Source of the DNA: Rufibacter glacialis
GTDB taxonomy: Bacteria > Bacteroidota > Bacteroidia > Cytophagales > Hymenobacteraceae
Length of the DNA: 64,000 bases
Direction: 5' to 3'
Assembly (NCBI RefSeq): GCF_008271745.1
Contig: NZ_VKKZ01000024.1
Coordinates: 186,001-250,000, forward strand
The stretch's first letter is position 1. Each line of letters opens with the position of its first letter. The notes below the pieces were generated by a model that was given only the letters and a program-made list of their open reading frames with translations, was not told the origin of the DNA and did not search any database. Both the position numbers and the translations under genes were made by a program. Shown piece after piece: positions 60,341-64,000 of this stretch.

Positions 60341-61792
60341 TTAGTTTTTGAAGGTGATGCGGCTCAGCCGTAAGCCCGCAGAAGCTTTGGACGGGCGGTT
60401 TACGGCCGTGATGGTACGCTCGTCTAACCAGGTGGTGAAGTCTTTCACGAAGGCCACTTGCTTGTCATTGGCTACGTTCAGGCCTACCGCCTTGGGAGGT
60501 TCAGCCGCCCCGGTCACCAAATGGATGGAGCGGGTATAGAGGTCTGTCTTGCCTTTGAGGGTTTCCAGGGTAAGCAGCTGGAGCCGGTTCCCCACCAGAT
60601 GGGCACTGTAGGAAATACCCGCGAACCCCTCCGTGGAGGGAGCTACCTGGTTTTTGATGATGACCGAGTTCCAGGTAGGTTGCAGGTACTCATTATAGGC
60701 GAACAGCAGGATTTCCTTTGCGTGGTAATCGCTGTTCTCACCGCCTTCCGTATATTTCTTCTCTGCCATTACCAGCGTCTGTCCCTCTGAACTGATAAGG
60801 ATGTCTGAGAGGTAGATGTCTTGCAGGCGGGCTTCTCCGGTGGCTTTGGCTAACTGGGCCGTAAACGCGGGGGTGAACTGGAACTCTTCGGCAAAGCGCA
60901 TGTTGCCGGCCGCATAGTCAAACCGCACCATCTTAAGGCTGCGGTAGTCGCCTGATTTTTCCTCGGCCACCAGCACGGCGGCATAGAGGCTGCTATCCTG
61001 GTGCAGCTGGAAGTGGGTGTCCAGCACGTACATCTTCTCACCGTTAAAAACGCCGCCCAGCATGACCTCCATCACCTTGATCTCATTGTCGCGGTTGTTG
61101 TAGCGACGCACGCTCAGGCGCATGGAGTTGTTGGTGAGAACACTCACGAACTGGTTTCCGTGGTTGTCTACCTGTACCTGGGCGCTTACCTGGGTTCCGG
61201 CACCGGCAAAGTCATAGGTGCGGTCTTTGATCTTGGCCAGAGAGGCATCATAGACCGTGGCCTGCATAGACTTGAGTTCCTCGTTTCTGGTGATGGCGTG
61301 GTAAGCCACGATCTTGGACCCATCTGCGGAAACTGCCACGGCCGGGCGCCGGCTGCGGCTAGGGGCCTCAACCAGTTTGGTCTGTTTCAGCTCTTTGCCT
61401 GAGGCCACGTCAAACAACCGGCCATACAGGGCCTGGCTGCCTTGGTCTGCCATGACGCGGTGCGTGATGAGCATCACCGTTTGCTGGTTCTGCGAGAAAG
61501 CCTCTACCGTTTCCTGGCCCAACAGGTTCACTTTGGTAGACCAACGGGCTTTGAGGTCCTCGCCGTAGCGTTCCACCGCATAGGAATTGTCCGATTTCCG
61601 GCTAAGGATCACAAAGTCAGTGGGGCTGACGGAAAACGCTTTTTTGGGGATGCGCTGGTTGTATTGGTCTCCGGCTGCCTCAGGGGCGTACGTAAAAGCC
61701 GCAGACTTTATCTTCTGCGCCTGGGCCTGATAAAGGCTAGCAAAGACGCCAAATAAAATAACCAAAAAGTGTAACTGGTAGCGATTACGCAT
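60341..61792 (-). CDS. Uncharacterised secreted protein
   Basis: 483 residues from MRNRYQLHFLVILFGVFASL with a signal peptide to about residue 27 (QAQAQ). The mature part is rich in strands with the repeated rhythm of beta-propeller-like proteins (KIVAYHAITRNEELKSMQ, VSVLTNNSMRLSVRRYNNRD, MYVLDTHFQLHQDSSLYAAV, YSAHLVGNRLQLLTLETLKG). No enzymatic motif. Periplasmic or surface. Upstream residues to 61846 are not needed for the signal peptide. Confidence 0.6.
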   Translation of the reverse strand: MRNRYQLHFLVILFGVFASLYQAQAQKIKSAAFTYAPEAAGDQYNQRIPKKAFSVSPTDFVILSRKSDNSYAVERYGEDLKARWSTKVNLLGQETVEAFSQNQQTVMLITHRVMADQGSQALYGRLFDVASGKELKQTKLVEAPSRSRRPAVAVSADGSKIVAYHAITRNEELKSMQATVYDASLAKIKDRTYDFAGAGTQVSAQVQVDNHGNQFVSVLTNNSMRLSVRRYNNRDNEIKVMEVMLGGVFNGEKMYVLDTHFQLHQDSSLYAAVLVAEEKSGDYRSLKMVRFDYAAGNMRFAEEFQFTPAFTAQLAKATGEARLQDIYLSDILISSEGQTLVMAEKKYTEGGENSDYHAKEILLFAYNEYLQPTWNSVIIKNQVAPSTEGFAGISYSAHLVGNRLQLLTLETLKGKTDLYTRSIHLVTGAAEPPKAVGLNVANDKQVAFVKDFTTWLDERTITAVNRPSKASAGLRLSRITFKN

Positions 61793-61927
61793 AAATAAAA
61801 ACGTTGGATTCTGGCAAATATACCCTCTAAACGTGTGGAAGGGCACTATTGATATTTCCCTTTATAAAAAGGATATTAATTTATAGTTAAATTTTTATTG
61901 GAAAAATGTAATTGTCAAATTATTCCT

Positions 61928-61935
61928 TAACTTTG
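61928..61935 (+). promoter_or_regulatory. -7 box TAACTTTG upstream of a long AT-rich leader
   Basis: Exact TAnnTTTG box followed by CACCC. The first plausible gene downstream starts at 62235, so a transcript from here would have a leader of nearly 300 bases. I recognise no RNA family in it (61937-62234). Confidence 0.5.
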
Positions 61936-62234
61936 CACCCGCTTGAAAAAGAGATAAACAGACAGACAAAACTATTTAAATCTAATATTAAAATATAGGA
62001 ATACGTGGAACTTTCAAGTTGTGGAAAACTTTAGCGAATTCATCCGAACCTAAGGTTAGTTAGTTCGTACACACCAAAGCTTGTCAAAATAGTGATAAGC
62101 TGATACAGAAGTAGGACACTAGAAGGCCAAGTTGTAATTTTTTAATAGAAGCTTAACCTTATGGTGATGATTGTTACTTGTTGCTTGACGTAAATTGCTT
62201 GAGAAAGCCTAAATCACATTTAATTAGTTTGTTT

Positions 62235-62465
62235 ATGAAATTTATTTTTAAGGTGTTGGTCTTAGTGGGGATTATCTTAGTAGGGAAGTTTTTGAAAGAA
62301 GACACTTCTTCAGAAGTAGGAACAAACAGCCAGATCAAAACAGAAGACGCTTATTCTTTAAATAACCAGGAGAGGTACCCCTCCAATTCTCAGACCAAAA
62401 ATTACTTAGTACCTACCACTAAAAAAGTTACCTCTGAAGAAACCTTTACTTACTCTTTCAATTAA
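62235..62465 (+). CDS. Small membrane-anchored protein
   Basis: 76 residues from MKFIFKVLVLVGIILVGKFL, a hydrophobic N-terminal helix (residues 2-20), then a polar Ser/Thr/Glu/Asn-rich tail (DTSSEVGTNSQIKTEDAYS ... EETFTYSFN). No lipobox. Likely anchored in the inner membrane with the tail in the periplasm, or exported. The ATG at 62235 is preferred to that at 62178. It has an AT-rich 5' leader and converges with recG. Function unknown. Confidence 0.55.
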   Translation: MKFIFKVLVLVGIILVGKFLKEDTSSEVGTNSQIKTEDAYSLNNQERYPSNSQTKNYLVPTTKKVTSEETFTYSFN

Positions 62466-62507
62466 TCGCTCCTAAGAGCATACCTGTTAAAAGATTCAGA
62501 CTCAGGT

Positions 62508-64000
62508 CTAGCTGATCCTGCTCCAGTTCACGGCGTTGTGGCTCAGTGACCGGATGTGCCGCAATAGGTTGGCATGTTCCGGAAGACTTAAGTCCGGGTC
62601 TTTTTCTATTATCTCCAGGGCCGCATGGCGGCTCTCTTTCAGGATCTTGGCGTCTTTGGCCAGATCAGCGATCAACAGATCCAACACCCCGCTCTGTTGG
62701 GTGCCCATCAAATCTCCCGGACCCCGCAGCTTCAAGTCAATGTCAGCGATCTCAAAGCCGTTGTTGGTGCGCACCATGGTCTCAATCCGGGTCTTGCCTT
62801 CTTTGCTGAGTTTGTAGCCCGTCATGAGAATACAGTAGCTCTGCTCTGCACCCCGGCCCACGCGGCCGCGCAACTGGTGCAGCTGGGCCAACCCAAACCG
62901 TTCTGAGTTCTCAATCACCATCACGCTGGCGTTAGGTACGTTCACTCCCACCTCAATCACGGTGGTGGCCACCATGATGTGCGTCTCGTGTTTCACGAAG
63001 CGCTGCATCTCAAAATCCTTGTCTTTGGGCTTCATCTTGCCGTGTACCATGCTCACCCGGTACTCAGGAAAAGCACGGGTCACGCTCTCGTAGCCATCCA
63101 TGAGGTCTTTGTAGTCCAGACCTTCAGATTCCTCAATGAGCGGGTACACAATGTAGATCTGCCGGCCCAGCTTGATCTGCTCCCGTATGAACCCGAAGAC
63201 TTTCAGGCGGTTGCTGTCATAGCGGTGCACGGTCACAATCTCTTTCCGGCCGGCGGGTAACTCATCAATCACCGAAACCTCCAGATCACCATAAAGGGTC
63301 ATGGCCAGCGTGCGGGGTATTGGCGTGGCCGTCATGACCAGCACGTGCGGAATGATACGTGGGTTCTTCTGCCAGAGCTTAGAGCGCTGGGCCACGCCAA
63401 AACGGTGCTGTTCGTCCACAATGCAGAGGCCCAGGTTCTGGAACTGCACCTCGTCTTCCAGCAGGGCGTGGGTGCCCACAATCATCTTCATCTCGCCACT
63501 GCGCAATTGCTCATGTAATACCCGCCGGTCTGCCTTTTTAGTGGAGCCGGTGAGTTTGCCCAGCAAGATGCCCAGCTTGTCAGCGAACTGTTTCAGGCCC
63601 TGGTAATGCTGGTCGGCCAGGATCTCCGTGGGGGCCATGATGCAGGCCTGGGCCCCGTTGTCGGTGGCCAGGAGCATGGTCACGAACGCCACAATGGTCT
63701 TGCCGCTGCCCACGTCGCCCTGCAGGAGGCGGTTCATCTGTTGGCCGCTGGTCACATCCTGGTAGATCTCGCGCACCACGCGCTTTTGGGCCCCGGTGAG
63801 GTCAAAGGGCAGGTGGTTCTTGTAGAAATCCGTGAGGGTAGGGGTTTTGGAGAAGACCTGCCCGGCCAGTTCGGCTTTGCGTTTGGTGCGGGTGCGTAGC
63901 AGCTTGAGCTGGGTGTAGAACAATTCCTCAAACTTGAGTCGGAAACGGGCCGCCTGCAGGGTGTCCCAGTTACTGGGGAAGTGCACCTGCAGCATGGCCT
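62508..64000 (-). CDS. recG: ATP-dependent DNA helicase RecG, C-terminal part
   Basis: The gene continues beyond the window; the N-terminal wedge domain is missing. Visible: helicase motif I GDVGSGKT, DEQH box (IVDEQHRFGVAQ), motif III VMTATPIPRTLA, motif V VATTVIEVGVNVPNA and motif VI QLRGRVGRG. RecG rescues stalled forks and branch-migrates Holliday junctions. The end includes the TRG-like helical region (GTQQSGVLDLLIADL). Confidence 0.95.
   Translation of the reverse strand, partial: AMLQVHFPSNWDTLQAARFRLKFEELFYTQLKLLRTRTKRKAELAGQVFSKTPTLTDFYKNHLPFDLTGAQKRVVREIYQDVTSGQQMNRLLQGDVGSGKTIVAFVTMLLATDNGAQACIMAPTEILADQHYQGLKQFADKLGILLGKLTGSTKKADRRVLHEQLRSGEMKMIVGTHALLEDEVQFQNLGLCIVDEQHRFGVAQRSKLWQKNPRIIPHVLVMTATPIPRTLAMTLYGDLEVSVIDELPAGRKEIVTVHRYDSNRLKVFGFIREQIKLGRQIYIVYPLIEESEGLDYKDLMDGYESVTRAFPEYRVSMVHGKMKPKDKDFEMQRFVKHETHIMVATTVIEVGVNVPNASVMVIENSERFGLAQLHQLRGRVGRGAEQSYCILMTGYKLSKEGKTRIETMVRTNNGFEIADIDLKLRGPGDLMGTQQSGVLDLLIADLAKDAKILKESRHAALEIIEKDPDLSLPEHANLLRHIRSLSHNAVNWSRIS

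Overview
The window looks like chromosomal DNA from a Bacteroidota bacterium of order Cytophagales, most likely family Hymenobacteraceae (Rufibacter, Nibribacter or Pontibacter-like). The reasons are a SusC/SusD pair, Bacteroidota-type -7 boxes (TAnnTTTG) ahead of several genes, a Manganese catalase, an archaeal/eukaryotic-type prolyl-tRNA synthetase, an Era-Der pair and a moderately GC-rich composition with AT-rich spacers. The genus is inference. I recognised no tRNA, rRNA, prophage, classical IS transposase or CRISPR array.

Layout. 1-9 kb: end of a saccharopine-dehydrogenase-like gene, a STAS-like protein, a small lipoprotein, Mn catalase, RNase D, a SIMPL protein, an HNH-like zinc protein, a PRC-barrel/SHOCT protein and an MBL hydrolase. 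9.5-19 kb: a large phosphoesterase-like/kinase-like/beta-barrel outer-membrane protein, a stand-alone paralogue of its middle domain, an orphan Vsr endonuclease and a frameshifted cytochrome c. 19-26 kb: the 2-oxoglutarate dehydrogenase genes odhA, odhB and lpdA, whose two spacers each carry a repeat element. 26-36 kb: a FadL-like porin, proS, a CPA2 antiporter, a LOG protein and ferrochelatase. 36-43 kb: era, der, a run of small acidic lipoproteins, and a MurNAc kinase/MurQ recycling pair. 43-53.5 kb: an arginase-fold protein, then a fatty-acid beta-oxidation cluster (acyl-CoA ligase, MarR regulator, FadN-type enzyme, thiolase, acyl-CoA dehydrogenase). 54.5-59.5 kb: a SusC/SusD/lipoprotein nutrient-uptake operon. 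The end: a gene split by a frameshift, a secreted protein, a small membrane-anchored protein and the 3' part of recG.

The most interesting signal is a set of 'ORF-in-a-hairpin' elements. Two small genes of the 23S-rRNA intervening-sequence (S23, four-helix-bundle) family sit between long inverted arms built of 7- or 8-base tandem repeats, at 22057-22519 and 42995-43578. A gene-less pair of such arms lies between era and der, and a single arm lies upstream of odhA. A GIY-YIG nuclease gene has the same layout inside the beta-oxidation operon (perfect 29-bp arms, 51242-51626), and a gene-less relative of it lies between odhB and lpdA. All complete or paired copies occupy spacers between co-directional genes, and each inner ORF reads with its host operon. 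The window also carries very long, almost loop-free palindromes acting as (often bidirectional) terminators, and a dispersed degenerate palindrome of the GGCCTG...CAGGCC type.
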